Shown piece by piece: positions 1 to 8,951 of a stretch of 64,000 nucleotides of DNA (positions within the stretch are counted from its first letter, which is position 1; every line of letters starts with the position of its first letter). The stretch comes from UMGS2069 sp900557585 (GTDB taxonomy: Bacteria > Bacillota > Clostridia > Christensenellales > UBA1242): positions 13,279 to 77,278 of the forward strand of contig CABSCS010000008.1 of assembly GCA_902476355.1 (NCBI GenBank). The letters run 5' to 3'. Below the pieces are notes generated by a model. It saw only the letters and a list, made by a program, of their open reading frames with translations. It did not search any database and had not been told where the DNA came from. The translations under genes were made by a program, and so were the position numbers.

Positions 1-489
1 ACAAGACCAACTCTTGCAAGGGTGAAAGAAAGTCTTTTTTCAATGGTTGATGAATATATTTTTGATAGCACTGTGCTAGACCTTTTTGCAGGTTCGGGCG
101 CACTTGGAATTGAGGCAATCAGCCGTGGGGCAAAAAAAGTGTATTTTGTTGACAACAACAAAGATGCGAAAGTGGTTATTGAAAAAAACCTGAAAAATGT
201 AAAGGAAGACTTTTCGGTTGAAATTTCCGACTTTGCATCAGCACTTGACAAATATGCGTCGCTTGGTGTAAAATTTGATATGATATTTATGGATCCACCA
301 TATAAAAGCGATTTTGCGGGCAGAGCACTTGAACTTTTAGACAAAAAAAATCTGCTTCATGATGGGTCGATTGTGTGCCTTGAATATGAGGGCTCAAATC
401 GTTTGCAATCTTTTCCAGAATGTTATATAATAAAGAAGCATAAAACACATGGAATTGCAGGCATTGTGATTTTGGAGTATAAAAAATAA
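1..489 (+). CDS. rsmD: 16S rRNA (guanine-N2)-methyltransferase RsmD, 5' end missing
   Basis: The enzyme methylates G966 (E. coli numbering) of 16S rRNA with S-adenosylmethionine. The reading frame is open from base 1 (TRPTLARVKE...), and the usual N-terminus of the family lies before the window, so the GTG at 22 is not the true start. Visible motifs are the SAM-binding glycine loop DLFAGSGALGIEA and the catalytic MDPPY motif, which corresponds to the (D/N)PPY of N-methyltransferases. Its stop codon overlaps the ATG of the next gene by one base, so the two are probably co-transcribed. Identification is by motif and layout; confidence is high. Confidence 0.93.
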   Translation, partial: TRPTLARVKESLFSMVDEYIFDSTVLDLFAGSGALGIEAISRGAKKVYFVDNNKDAKVVIEKNLKNVKEDFSVEISDFASALDKYASLGVKFDMIFMDPPYKSDFAGRALELLDKKNLLHDGSIVCLEYEGSNRLQSFPECYIIKKHKTHGIAGIVILEYKK

Positions 490-965
490 TGGAAGATATT
501 ACACAACTTATTGATGAACTTGAATCTGAATTTGCCAAAGGCAAGAATTTTTTGTGGTCTAAAAAATCTTTTGTGAACCTTGATAAATGCGAAGAATTGA
601 TTGCAGAACTCAAACAATCGCTTCCTTCTGCACTTCAAGAAGCAAGTTATGTTTTGTCACAAAGAGATAAAATCATTTCACAAGCAAAAGAACAAGCCGA
701 CAAAACATTGAAAGAGGCAGAGGAAAGAGTTGAACAACTTTTAAGTGAAAATGCACTTATCAAAAAAAGTGAAACCGAATCTGCTGAAATGATGGAAAAT
801 GCAGAAAAGCGTTCAAATCAACTTTATAACGTTACAAAAGACAATATCGATAAACTTTTAAAGTCGGTTGAAGACTATTTGCTTCAAAACCTTCACATTG
901 TTCGAAGCAACCGTGAAGAACTCAACAACACAAACTTTTCAGTTAAACCAAAAAATAAACAATAA
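489..965 (+). CDS. Coiled-coil protein of unknown function
   Basis: This 158-residue soluble protein is rich in Glu, Lys, Ala and Gln. The central part (about residues 55-125) has heptad-like spacing of a kind seen in ATP-synthase b-subunit-like and DivIVA-like coiled coils. There is no signal peptide or membrane segment. It starts one base inside the rsmD stop, suggesting translational coupling, and ends just before a strong terminator. Small coiled-coil proteins are often found between rsmD and coaD or ylbJ in Clostridia, but I cannot name a function. Confidence 0.8.
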   Translation: MEDITQLIDELESEFAKGKNFLWSKKSFVNLDKCEELIAELKQSLPSALQEASYVLSQRDKIISQAKEQADKTLKEAEERVEQLLSENALIKKSETESAEMMENAEKRSNQLYNVTKDNIDKLLKSVEDYLLQNLHIVRSNREELNNTNFSVKPKNKQ

Positions 966-970
966 AAACA

Positions 971-996
971 AAAGCACAGTTTCATCTGTGCTTTTT
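971..996. terminator. Bidirectional intrinsic terminator between the rsmD unit and ylbJ
   Basis: The hairpin arms AAAGCACAG (971-979) and CTGTGCTTT (986-994) enclose a 6-base loop. It is followed by T's on the plus strand and preceded by A's, so it can stop transcription from both converging genes. Confidence 0.85.
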
Positions 997-1007
997 TCAT
1001 GTCAGCT

Positions 1008-2306
1008 TTAAAATTTGAAAATTGAAAGTAGGACGAGGCAAACAAAAAAGGAAAGAAATGCTTGAACAAATTTTGCAAAAATAAATTTTGAAACTTTAAT
1101 GTTTGTTTTTGAAAGAAAAGATAAAGATTGAAAAATGATAGAAAATCCACCAAAAGAAATGAGTGAAGAAATCAACGAATATGAAAGAGAGCAGTGCACA
1201 TTAGAGAGCATTTTTACACCTCTTGTCATTTCTATTATGCCAGACATAACACCGCTTGAAAGTGCCGTTTTTTCTGGATTTGAGCCAAACAGTGGAGAAA
1301 TGAGTTTTGCAAAAAAATGCAATATTTTGGTTTGGTTTAAAATGTCGATAAGAACAAAAAAGAAAGCAATATAAAAGCAAACAACAAGCAAACTTTGTGC
1401 AGTGTCAATTGCAGAAGAAGACATGATTTGCAAAAAGTTTTTCTTTGGGCTTTCATGTGTCACTTGTATTCCTGTGCGATGGTTTTGTTTGTCGTTGTCA
1501 TCGTTTTGGTTGCTATTTGTTTTGCTTGTTTTTGTGCTTGCAAAGGCAAAGTTGTTTTTGCTTTGATTTAGTTGGTTGAAATTTGCAATTTCGTTTTCGC
1601 TTGTTGTATTGTTATGAATAAAAGCACATTTGTTTGCGTGGAGGTTCTTGAACGAAGAGGTGGGCTGTACGGCTTTTTTGATTAAACTGTTAGAAGAGGT
1701 TTGCAGATTTGCTTGTTTTGTCAGTTTTTTATTCGTGTTTCTTTGTTTGATTTTTGCAAACAGATTTATAATTATTGCCGAAACAACCGCTGATATAACA
1801 CTTGAAACATAAATGATAATTCCAAGTTTTGGGCTGTTGAGCATTCCAGTTCCAACACTTCCGATAATAAAAATAAGCCCAGATGTTGAAGAAAGAACTG
1901 CACACAGAAAACTATCTTTTTTGCTGATTTTTCCTTGCATAAACAGGTCTGCTGTAATTTTTGAACCGATTGGATATCCTGACACAAGACTCATGAAAAA
2001 GGCATAAAAACAGTCTCCGCCAATGCCAAACAACTTTTGCATTGGCTTGTTGGCAATTTTAGAGAGTTTTTCAAAATTTAGGTTTGTGATGATTTTGCAA
2101 AGAAACATGAAGGGTAATAGTCCTGGCAGAACCGAAACAAAGAAAAGTTTAATTCCGCTTGTTACGCTTTTTGCGTACAAAGCAGAGTTTGAAAGAATGC
2201 AAAACATGACCAGAAAAATTGCAATAATCCACACATTTTCTTGAAACCGTGCAAATGTGGCTTTTTTTATTTTACATTTTTCGCTGAATATTGTATTATA
2301 ATGCAT
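1008..2306 (-). CDS. ylbJ: YlbJ-like sporulation integral membrane protein
   Basis: This polytopic membrane protein resembles YlbJ, which is needed for spore cortex formation in Bacillus (family knowledge). It shows the family's N-terminal helix running into VLPGLLPFMFL, the conserved block SGYPIGSKITADLF and a C-terminal GGFSI region. Odd: a loop of about 100 residues, very rich in Asn, Ser, Lys and Thr, interrupts the middle and accounts for the extra length. I start it at the ATG at 2306 because the longer open frame (to 2594) would run through the divergent neighbouring gene. No clear ribosome binding site precedes this ATG, and a good promoter -10 lies just inside the frame, so the true start may be slightly downstream. 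Confidence 0.82.
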   Translation of the reverse strand: MHYNTIFSEKCKIKKATFARFQENVWIIAIFLVMFCILSNSALYAKSVTSGIKLFFVSVLPGLLPFMFLCKIITNLNFEKLSKIANKPMQKLFGIGGDCFYAFFMSLVSGYPIGSKITADLFMQGKISKKDSFLCAVLSSTSGLIFIIGSVGTGMLNSPKLGIIIYVSSVISAVVSAIIINLFAKIKQRNTNKKLTKQANLQTSSNSLIKKAVQPTSSFKNLHANKCAFIHNNTTSENEIANFNQLNQSKNNFAFASTKTSKTNSNQNDDNDKQNHRTGIQVTHESPKKNFLQIMSSSAIDTAQSLLVVCFYIAFFFVLIDILNQTKILHFFAKLISPLFGSNPEKTALSSGVMSGIIEMTRGVKMLSNVHCSLSYSLISSLISFGGFSIIFQSLSFLSKTNIKVSKFIFAKFVQAFLSFFVCLVLLSIFKF

Positions 2307-2323
2307 ATTAAATGTATATGCAA
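2295..2323 (-). promoter_or_regulatory. Probable promoter of ylbJ
   Basis: On the minus strand, TTGCAT (2323-2318) is followed by a 17-base spacer and TATAAT (2300-2295). The -10 lies in a self-complementary ATTATAAT, so the plus-strand gene at 2356 may use the same box in the other direction (TATAAT 2297-2302, but with no good -35). Confidence 0.5.
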
Positions 2324-2355
2324 AGCATAGTCTTTTTTGACAAAGGAGAAAAAAT

Positions 2356-3183
2356 ATGAAAAAGCGTTTAACATGCATTGCAATGTCGCCAGAAAAATTG
2401 TTTTTGGTCAAGTTGATGCTTTCGTGTTTTTCACTTGCGGTTGCCATTACGCTATATTTGATTGGGCTTATTAATTTTGTTTGCCTTATAATGGTTTTGG
2501 CGGGTGTTCTTTGGAACTTTTTTGCAAAGATAAATTCGTTTGTTGGGTTTGGTCTTTGCCTCGTGACGTGCTTTATTTGTGGGCTTGAATGCATATCTAT
2601 TGGGTTATATTCACATGCAATTTTATATTTGATTTTCTATATTGTGCTTGAACTTTTTGTTCTTGTTTTGAACCTTAAAGGAAACACTGTTTTTGTTAGA
2701 TATAAAAATCTTTCACCAACCGATTCATATTATATTGTTTTGTCTATTTTGCTTTTTGCTGTTTGTGGATTTTCAATTTCACTTTGCCAAAACAACATGA
2801 TTGTTCCAGCAATCGACGCAGTTTGCGCTAGTTTGCTTGCACTTTCAGCATATCTTCATTCAAGAAATTTCAGAGAATATTATGTAATCCGTCCAATTGC
2901 TCTTGTTTTGACAATTGCAATGTTTGCCTATATTGTTTCAATTGGAATGGCAAGCAGTGTCACAATCAGTTTGTTGCTTCTTTATGTGATTTATTTTGTG
3001 CTTGACGCAGTTGAACACATTTTCTTGATTCAATCAAAATTCAAAGTTCGCCACAGTCTGAGAAATGTTTTTGCAGACGAAAGCACTGTAGATGAAGTTG
3101 AAATTGTCCCAGAAAAAACAGAAGAACAAACAAACGAACAAAAACCAAAGAAAAAGGGCAGAGGTAAAGATGTTCTTGCTTAA
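2356..3183 (+). CDS. Multi-pass membrane protein, PnuC-like
   Basis: This 275-residue protein has about seven or eight hydrophobic helices and a charged cytoplasmic tail ending in a Lys-rich stretch. The spacing of helices, an aromatic-rich GLYSHAILYLIFYI segment and a later PAIDAVCASLLALSAYL segment resemble nicotinamide riboside/vitamin transporters of the PnuC family, in which the pyridine nucleoside enters by facilitated diffusion. No diagnostic binding residue could be confirmed, so the transport role is an inference. It has a good AAGGAG site before the ATG, stands divergent to ylbJ and is followed by its own terminator. Confidence 0.6.
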   Translation: MKKRLTCIAMSPEKLFLVKLMLSCFSLAVAITLYLIGLINFVCLIMVLAGVLWNFFAKINSFVGFGLCLVTCFICGLECISIGLYSHAILYLIFYIVLELFVLVLNLKGNTVFVRYKNLSPTDSYYIVLSILLFAVCGFSISLCQNNMIVPAIDAVCASLLALSAYLHSRNFREYYVIRPIALVLTIAMFAYIVSIGMASSVTISLLLLYVIYFVLDAVEHIFLIQSKFKVRHSLRNVFADESTVDEVEIVPEKTEEQTNEQKPKKKGRGKDVLA

Positions 3184-3193
3184 AAAATAAAAA

Positions 3194-3222
3194 GGCACAC
3201 AAAATTGTGTGTCTTTTCTTTT
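3194..3222 (+). terminator. Intrinsic terminator after the PnuC-like gene
   Basis: The arms GGCACACAA and TTGTGTGTC (3194-3213, one G-T pair) are followed by TTTTCTTTT. Confidence 0.8.
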
Positions 3223-3434
3223 GCCTAGGTTACTTGCGTGATGTTTTTTTTGAGTTGGTGCAGGCAAAGTGTGTTGTCCGCAGTCATAAAAATAAGTATT
3301 TTTGCGGGTATTGTAATGTGTTTGATTATCGCTTTTTGATTTTATACATTGAGATAACGCTATTATGAAAAAATGATGAGAAGTTTTTAATCGTTTTATT
3401 TATTTTGTTATCTTGCATGATATGCAATCACTTT

Positions 3435-4661
3435 TTATCTGTTTTGAACAACAAAAATTGTTTTGTCGGTTGCTTGTTTGCGGTTGTTGCAGATGTTATA
3501 TATGTTCGAACCTGCCTGGTTTTGCAAAACAAATGTTGCTTTTTCTTGTTCAAGTTTTTCAAGGTCTGAAAGACTTACAATAAGTTCGGCTTTAGAGGTT
3601 TTAATGAGTTCTGAAAGCCATTTTTTCTTTGAAGCGTTCACTGCAAGAACATTAATTGCATATGGCTTGAAAAGGGCTTTTGAAAAATCTTTTTTCACAT
3701 TGAAGAGTGGAAGAAGTAAAAGTTTTGCAATTCTGCTTTTTCTGTAACACTTGCTGGAAAGAGCATTGCAAATTTGCCTTTGTGATGAATAGAGATTCGA
3801 GTTGTTTTTCACGAGGTGGCTGAGGGCTGAGTTATAGTCAGCGAAAGTTTCAAGTTCTTTTGTTGAAAGGTCGCGAAGATGTTCAAGGACAAGTGCGTCA
3901 AGTTTGATTTGGGCTTCGTTTGAAAATGTGCGATTTTTTAAACTTTCAAAAACATGAGATGGAACAAGGCGTTTTGTCTTTTTTGTTTTGCCAGAATAGG
4001 CAAGGCTTCTGATGAATGTTGCGTTCACGAGATATTTGGTTTTTCCAAAGATTCTTATGCGTTTTATTTTGTTTGTATTATATCCGCTGTCTTCACGGTT
4101 TATAAAAACTGGTTGGATGTTTAAATTGTGCTTATAGATTGCTGAAAGGTATTCGATTGCAAGAATATTATTTGGTTCGCTGAAAATTTCGTCAATTTCA
4201 CTTTGCAAAGAAGGATAGGCTTGTTTATAGGTTTGAAGAAGAGCCATGCTGTAACTTTGACCCATTTTCATGAAAGAAACAATCATGTTTGAAATCTTTT
4301 TGTCTTCTTGGCATTTTAGTTTTGCGATTTTTATGAGGGAAGATGTTTCTTTCACTTTTACGCCAAATGCAAGAGAGTCTATTCCAAGGTCTGAGAGAAT
4401 CTTTACTCCGCCAAGAGCAAAGAAAGGAGCAGATGAAAGTGTGAAACATTCAGGAAGTTCAAGAACAATGTCTGCGCCCGAAACAATTGCATGGCTGGCT
4501 CTTTCATATTTATCAAGAATTGCCATTTCTCCGCGCTGGGTGAAGTTTCCACTCATGATAACGGCAATGTTCGCGTTTGTTTGCTTTTTAACTTGTTTTA
4601 AAAAGTAGTCATGACCATTGGTCAGCGGGTTAAATTCGGCAATAATTCCACAAAGTTTCAT
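3435..4661 (-). CDS. tmcAL: tRNA(Met) cytidine acetate ligase TmcAL (YlbM)
   Basis: The enzyme makes N4-acetylcytidine at the wobble base of elongator tRNA-Met, using acetate and ATP. The 408-residue product starts MKLCGIIAEFNPLTNGHDYF, where the FNP...NGH motif is the nucleotidyltransferase-type ATP-binding loop of the family. Later motifs such as MSGNFTQRGEMAILDKYERA agree with it, and the length is close to Bacillus YlbM. I placed the start at 4661 because it is preceded by a purine-rich GAGAGAGA site; the open frame extends to 4784 but into the divergent promoter region. It faces away from pta-ackA. The enzyme consumes acetate, so adjacency to acetate metabolism genes may be meaningful. 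Confidence 0.93.
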   Translation of the reverse strand: MKLCGIIAEFNPLTNGHDYFLKQVKKQTNANIAVIMSGNFTQRGEMAILDKYERASHAIVSGADIVLELPECFTLSSAPFFALGGVKILSDLGIDSLAFGVKVKETSSLIKIAKLKCQEDKKISNMIVSFMKMGQSYSMALLQTYKQAYPSLQSEIDEIFSEPNNILAIEYLSAIYKHNLNIQPVFINREDSGYNTNKIKRIRIFGKTKYLVNATFIRSLAYSGKTKKTKRLVPSHVFESLKNRTFSNEAQIKLDALVLEHLRDLSTKELETFADYNSALSHLVKNNSNLYSSQRQICNALSSKCYRKSRIAKLLLLPLFNVKKDFSKALFKPYAINVLAVNASKKKWLSELIKTSKAELIVSLSDLEKLEQEKATFVLQNQAGSNIYNICNNRKQATDKTIFVVQNR

Positions 4662-4715
4662 AAAAATCTCTCTCAAACATTTTATTTTTTTTGATATTTG
4701 TATTATAATAATTTT

Positions 4716-4744
4716 ATTATAACTTATAAAAGTTGTTTTGGCAA
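4716..4744 (-). promoter_or_regulatory. Promoter of tmcAL
   Basis: On the minus strand, TTGCCA (4744-4739) is followed by 17 bases and TATAAT (4721-4716). Confidence 0.6.
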
Positions 4745-4759
4745 CGGGAGGATAGCATT

Positions 4760-5800
4760 TTGTTTGGCAAAAAACCAAAAGCAAACGACACTTTCAAGTA
4801 TATAATAGAGAAAGCCTCTGGAACAGGAAAAACCATTGTTTTGCCAGAAGGCAATGATGATAGAGTGATTCAGGCAGCGGAAAGGGCTTCTTTGATGGGG
4901 CTTTGCAAAGTTGTTTTGATTGGAAACAAGATTTTGCTTAAAGATAAAATTTCTAAAAAGGCATTAAAGAACATTGAAATTATCGATGTTCAAAGTGAAA
5001 CTCACCGCAGAGAGATGTATGCTCATTCGCTTTATGAACTTCGAAAAGAAAAGGGCATGACCGAAGAGCAGGCTCTTGAAACACTTAAAGATCCAATGTA
5101 CTATGCAACAATGATGCTTCAAAGTGATGATGTTGATGGCGTTGTTGCTGGTGCGGTATACGCTTCGGCAGATGTAATGCGTCCTGCATTTCAAATTATA
5201 AAAACAAGGTCGGGAATTTCAAAGGTTTCAAGTGCTTTCATCATGGAAATGCCACAAGGCTCTTCGCTTGGCGAAAACAACATGATGGTGTTTGCTGATT
5301 GTGCTGTTATTCCAGACCCAACTGACAAAGAACTTGCAGAAATTGCGGTTTTGTCTGCTCGTTTGGCAGATGATATTTGCTCAATGAAACCAAAGGTTGC
5401 GCTTTTGTCTTTCACAACAAAAACCGACCCAGATGTTGCAAACGAAGACATTCAAAAGGTGAAAAGGGCATATAAACTTGCAAGAAGAATGGATTCTTCA
5501 ATTGTAATTGATGGCGAACTTCAAGCCGATGCAGCAATTGTTCCAGAAGTGTGCGACAAAAAATGCAAAGGCTCTTCACTTGGTGGAAAAGCAAATGTTT
5601 TGATTTTCCCAAACATTGATGCGGGCAACATTGCATATAAACTTGTTCAGCGTATTGCGGGTGTTCGTGCAGTTGGCCCAATTTTGCAGGGGCTTCGCAA
5701 ACCAATAAACGACCTTTCAAGAGGTGCCAGTGCAGACGAAATTGTGCTTGCAATGGCAATTACTATTTTACAAACAAAAACAAGCATTAAAGGAGAATAA
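4760..5800 (+). CDS. pta: Phosphate acetyltransferase
   Basis: The enzyme interconverts acetyl-CoA and acetyl phosphate; with AckA it forms the acetate-producing, ATP-yielding pathway. The family's N-terminal block IVLPEGNDDRVIQAAE and the core GAVYASADVMRPAFQII are present, and the 346-residue length fits the short monofunctional type. The start is a TTG at 4760: a strong GGGAGGA (4746-4752) sits 7 bases upstream, whereas the first ATG of the open frame (4733) lies before that site. It is followed by ackA with one untranslated base between stop and start, so they form an operon. Confidence 0.94.
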   Translation: MFGKKPKANDTFKYIIEKASGTGKTIVLPEGNDDRVIQAAERASLMGLCKVVLIGNKILLKDKISKKALKNIEIIDVQSETHRREMYAHSLYELRKEKGMTEEQALETLKDPMYYATMMLQSDDVDGVVAGAVYASADVMRPAFQIIKTRSGISKVSSAFIMEMPQGSSLGENNMMVFADCAVIPDPTDKELAEIAVLSARLADDICSMKPKVALLSFTTKTDPDVANEDIQKVKRAYKLARRMDSSIVIDGELQADAAIVPEVCDKKCKGSSLGGKANVLIFPNIDAGNIAYKLVQRIAGVRAVGPILQGLRKPINDLSRGASADEIVLAMAITILQTKTSIKGE

Positions 5801-5801
5801 T

Positions 5802-7001
5802 ATGAGTAAAAGAATTTTAGTTATCAATGCTGGAAGCAGTAGTTTGAAATTTCAATTTATCGACACAGAAACCGAAGAGGTTTTTGCAAAAGGAAATGTT
5901 GAAAGAATCAATGAAGAAGGCTCTTTCCTTCGCTATAAAGCACACGGCAAAGAAACAATCAAAGACAGACCAATTTATAACCACACACAAGCAATGGAAA
6001 TGGTTATCGACGCTTTGACAGACAAAGAAATTGGTGTTATCAAAAACGTAAACGAAATTGACGCATTTGGACACAGAGTTGTGAATGTTGGTGAGTCATA
6101 TTTCGATCCATGCATCGTTACAAAGAAAATTTTGGAAGATTTCAAAACAAAAGTGGATTTTTCACCTCTTCATGTTCCTGGCGCAATTGCAGGAATCGAG
6201 GCTTGCATGAGCATTTGTCCAAAAACTCCAAATGTTGCTGTTTTTGACATTGGATTCCACAAATCAATGCCAGAATATGTATATCGCTATGCAATTCCAA
6301 CAAAATATTATGACGAATATAAAATCCGTCGCTATGGCGCACACGGAACCAGCCACTATTATGTGACACAAAGATGTGCAAGCCTTATGGGCAAAAAGCC
6401 AGAAGAACTCAACATCGTTTCTTGTCATATTGGAAGCGGTGCAAGCATTTGTGCTGTTAAAAACGGAAAAAGTTTTGACACTTCAATGGGATTCACTCCA
6501 CTCGAAGGAATCATTATGAACACACGCTCGGGAGACATTGACCCAGCAGTTGTAGAATACATTTGCAACAAAGAGGGCAAAACAGTTTCAGAAGTTTTGA
6601 CAATGCTCAACAAAAAGTCTGGTTTGTTTGGCCTTACAAACGGTGTTGCAGACATGCGTGACATTCTTGAAAACATGAACAGAGCCGATGTTAAACTTGC
6701 TTTCGACATGTATTGTCACAGAATCAAAAAATATATCTGCTCATATTTCGGAATTTTGGGTGGGGCAGACGCAATTGTGTTTACTGCTGGTTGCGGTGAG
6801 CACACACCAGAACTTCGTGAGGCTGTTACAAATGGTCTTGAATTTCTTGGAATTAAAGTTGACCATGGCAAAAACTTTGGCGCAAAACGTGGTGAAGAAT
6901 GCGAGATTTCTTCGGCTGACAGCAAGGTTAAAGTGTTCATTATTCCAACAAACGAAGAACTTGTAATCGCACAAGAAACCGAAAAATTGCTAAAAAAGTA
7001 A
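5802..7001 (+). CDS. ackA: Acetate kinase
   Basis: The enzyme converts acetyl phosphate and ADP to acetate and ATP. The 399-residue product begins MSKRILVINAGSSSLKFQ, the nucleotide-binding strand of the ASKHA fold. Further motifs are RRYGAHGTSHYYV, which contains the catalytic His and its neighbours, SCHIGSGASICAV, and TAGCGEHTPELRE. The ATG at 5802 follows AAAGGAG; the open frame extends upstream into pta, but those residues do not resemble the family. It is co-transcribed with pta, and no terminator is visible before the next promoter. Confidence 0.97.
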   Translation: MSKRILVINAGSSSLKFQFIDTETEEVFAKGNVERINEEGSFLRYKAHGKETIKDRPIYNHTQAMEMVIDALTDKEIGVIKNVNEIDAFGHRVVNVGESYFDPCIVTKKILEDFKTKVDFSPLHVPGAIAGIEACMSICPKTPNVAVFDIGFHKSMPEYVYRYAIPTKYYDEYKIRRYGAHGTSHYYVTQRCASLMGKKPEELNIVSCHIGSGASICAVKNGKSFDTSMGFTPLEGIIMNTRSGDIDPAVVEYICNKEGKTVSEVLTMLNKKSGLFGLTNGVADMRDILENMNRADVKLAFDMYCHRIKKYICSYFGILGGADAIVFTAGCGEHTPELREAVTNGLEFLGIKVDHGKNFGAKRGEECEISSADSKVKVFIIPTNEELVIAQETEKLLKK

Positions 7002-7018
7002 GATTATTTCAAATTTCA

Positions 7019-7047
7019 TTGACAAAATGACTGTTTTAATATATACT
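7019..7047 (+). promoter_or_regulatory. Promoter of the ylbN-rpmF pair
   Basis: A consensus TTGACA (7019-7024), a 17-base spacer and TATACT (7042-7047) lie 26 bases before the ATG. Confidence 0.8.
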
Positions 7048-7073
7048 TTTTTAGTGCTTGTAAAGGGGACACT

Positions 7074-7589
7074 ATGACTGAACTTGAATTTTCACAGGCT
7101 CTTGAAACTCCAATGAAAGAGTTTCACTATAACTTTTCATTTTCGCCAAACATTCCTGAAAGTGCTTTTGCACCAAACAAAATTGTTGGCAACGCATCTG
7201 TTCAAATGGTTTATTTTGTAGACTTTGACAGCATTTTGCATTTGAAAGGAAATTTGAGAGTTCTTTGTGAGTTCGTTTGTGACAGATGTGCTTCAAATTT
7301 TGAAAGAAACTTGTTTCTTGAATTTGATGAAAAAATCTATCCAAGTTCAGAAGATGATAGCGAAGACCTTTTATATGACATGCCACACATTATGCTTGAT
7401 AAAATCTTTTCAGATTTCATCATTCTAAATTTTCCTTCAAGGGTTCTTTGCAAGGAAGATTGCAAGGGGATTTGTCCAACTTGCGGTGCAAATTTGAATG
7501 ATGGAGAGTGTGAGTGCTCGGCAAACAAAATTGGGAAAAATAATCCATTCGCGGAGTTATTTAAAAGTAAATTAGGAGGGAAAAAGTAA
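7074..7589 (+). CDS. ylbN: YceD/YlbN family protein (DUF177)
   Basis: Proteins of this family are nearly always encoded just before the L32 gene and are linked to ribosomal RNA metabolism or ribosome assembly; the exact function is not settled. The 171-residue sequence has the conserved C-terminal zinc-finger-like part with CKEDCKGICPTCGANLN and an earlier CEFVCDRC pair. It starts at an ATG after AAAGGGGAC and its stop overlaps the rpmF ATG by one base, so the two are translationally coupled. Confidence 0.9.
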   Translation: MTELEFSQALETPMKEFHYNFSFSPNIPESAFAPNKIVGNASVQMVYFVDFDSILHLKGNLRVLCEFVCDRCASNFERNLFLEFDEKIYPSSEDDSEDLLYDMPHIMLDKIFSDFIILNFPSRVLCKEDCKGICPTCGANLNDGECECSANKIGKNNPFAELFKSKLGGKK

Positions 7590-7780
7590 TGGCAGTTCCA
7601 AAACATAAAGTATCTAAATCAGCAGGCAGAAGCAGAGTTGCAAACTGGAAAGCAACCGCTCCAACACTTGCAGAATGCCCACAATGTCACACATTGAAAG
7701 CATCTCATGCAGTTTGCCCAGAATGCGGATATTATAATGGTGAGAAAAAGATGCTTGTTAAGGCAGACGAAAAAAAATAA
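7589..7780 (+). CDS. rpmF: 50S ribosomal protein L32
   Basis: This 63-residue basic protein starts MAVPKHKVSKSAGRSRVANW, typical of L32. It keeps the two CxxC pairs (CPQC and CPEC) that bind zinc, so it is the zinc form. A strong GGAGG site precedes the start inside the ylbN 3' end. A terminator follows directly. Confidence 0.97.
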   Translation: MAVPKHKVSKSAGRSRVANWKATAPTLAECPQCHTLKASHAVCPECGYYNGEKKMLVKADEKK

Positions 7781-7813
7781 GCCTTGCTTTTTCTTTGAAC
7801 CATAAGAAACATT

Positions 7814-7845
7814 AAACAACACTATAAAATAGTGTTGTTTTTTTT
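7814..7845 (+). terminator. Intrinsic terminator after rpmF
   Basis: The arms AAACAACACTAT (7814-7825) and ATAGTGTTGTTT (7829-7840) form a perfect 12-bp stem followed by a run of T's. Confidence 0.9.
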
Positions 7846-7874
7846 CATTTTTGCTGAAAAATCTTCATATTGAT

Positions 7875-7904
7875 TTGCTCTTTCATGTTCATTTGTTATA
7901 TAAT
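7875..7904 (+). promoter_or_regulatory. Promoter of the plsX-rnc-smc-ftsY operon
   Basis: TTGCTC (7875-7880), an 18-base spacer and TATAAT (7899-7904) lie 39 bases before the plsX start. No FapR gene or obvious FapR palindrome is present here. Confidence 0.6.
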
Positions 7905-7943
7905 AATTTTGTATAAGTATGCATAAATTTGGAGGACTTTATT

Positions 7944-8951
7944 TTGAAAATTGCAATTGATGCTTTTGGTGGCGACAATGCACCACTTGAAATTGTGAAA
8001 GGGGCAATCACTTCGGTGAACCTTATTGATGATGTTGAAATTGTTTTGGTTGGAGATGAAACCAAAATTAAAGATATTTTGAATGAATATGGCTATAAAG
8101 GAAACAAGATTGAAATCTTGCACGCAACCGAGGTGATAACAAACGAAGAATCACCAACTGCTGCAATCAGAACAAAGAAAAACAGCAGTATTGTTGTTGG
8201 TCTTAATGCTTTGAAAGAAAGAGAGGACATTGTGGGTTTCATCAGTGCCGGAAGCACTGGCGCTGTTCTTGCGGGTGGAACATTTATTGTTGGAAGAATG
8301 CCAAATGTTTTGCGCCCAGCACTTGCACCTGTTTTGCCAACTGTAAAGGGAACTGAAACAATGCTTATCGACTCTGGCGCAAACGTAGACTGCAAACCAG
8401 AATATCTTGTTCAATTTGCAAAAATGGGAACAGCATATTTCAGAAGCATGAAAAACATTGAAAATCCAAAAGTTGCACTTTTGAACATTGGCGCAGAAAA
8501 CAAAAAAGGAAATGCTCTCACACACGAGGCTTTTGAACTTTTGCAAAACGAAAAATCCATCAATTTCGTTGGAAACGTTGAAGCAAGAGATTTGCTTGCT
8601 GGCGATGTTGACATTATTGTTGCCGATGGCTTTTCCGGAAACATTGCTCTTAAAGCATCAGAAGGTGCAATTCTCAATTTGATGAAAATTTTGAAAAGTG
8701 AAATAAATAATGCTTCACTTTTTGCAAAAATGGGTGCGGGAATGATGAAACCAGTTTTCAGAAATCTTAAAACTCATTTTGACTATAACAAACTTGGTGG
8801 TTCTGCATTTGTTGGAATCAAAAAGATTGTTTTCAAAACACATGGAACTTGCAAGGCAGAAACACTTCTTTCTTGCGTTCGCCAAGTGAAAGACATTTAT
8901 AATAGCGGATTCATTTCAAAACTTGAAGAATCTTTTAGTCAGGAGCAGTAA
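7944..8951 (+). CDS. plsX: Phosphate acyltransferase PlsX
   Basis: PlsX makes acyl-phosphate from acyl-ACP as the first step of phosphatidic acid synthesis; it works at the cytoplasmic membrane surface with PlsY. The 335-residue product begins KIAIDAFGGDNAPLEIVKGA, the standard family N-terminus, and has SAGSTGAVLAGGT and DGFSGNIALKASEG. The start is a TTG at 7944, placed 7 bases after GGAGGA (7931-7936); the longer open frame would start inside that site. The stop overlaps the rnc ATG. Unlike many Bacillota loci, no fapR precedes it and no acpP follows it. Confidence 0.95.
   Translation: MKIAIDAFGGDNAPLEIVKGAITSVNLIDDVEIVLVGDETKIKDILNEYGYKGNKIEILHATEVITNEESPTAAIRTKKNSSIVVGLNALKEREDIVGFISAGSTGAVLAGGTFIVGRMPNVLRPALAPVLPTVKGTETMLIDSGANVDCKPEYLVQFAKMGTAYFRSMKNIENPKVALLNIGAENKKGNALTHEAFELLQNEKSINFVGNVEARDLLAGDVDIIVADGFSGNIALKASEGAILNLMKILKSEINNASLFAKMGAGMMKPVFRNLKTHFDYNKLGGSAFVGIKKIVFKTHGTCKAETLLSCVRQVKDIYNSGFISKLEESFSQEQ

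Noticed and set aside
2307..2594. N-terminal extension of YlbJ
   Set aside because: It would overlap the divergent PnuC-like gene and its ribosome site, and the residues do not look like the family.
4662..4784. N-terminal extension of TmcAL
   Set aside because: It runs over the divergent promoter region and into pta; the family starts at MKLCGIIAEFNP.
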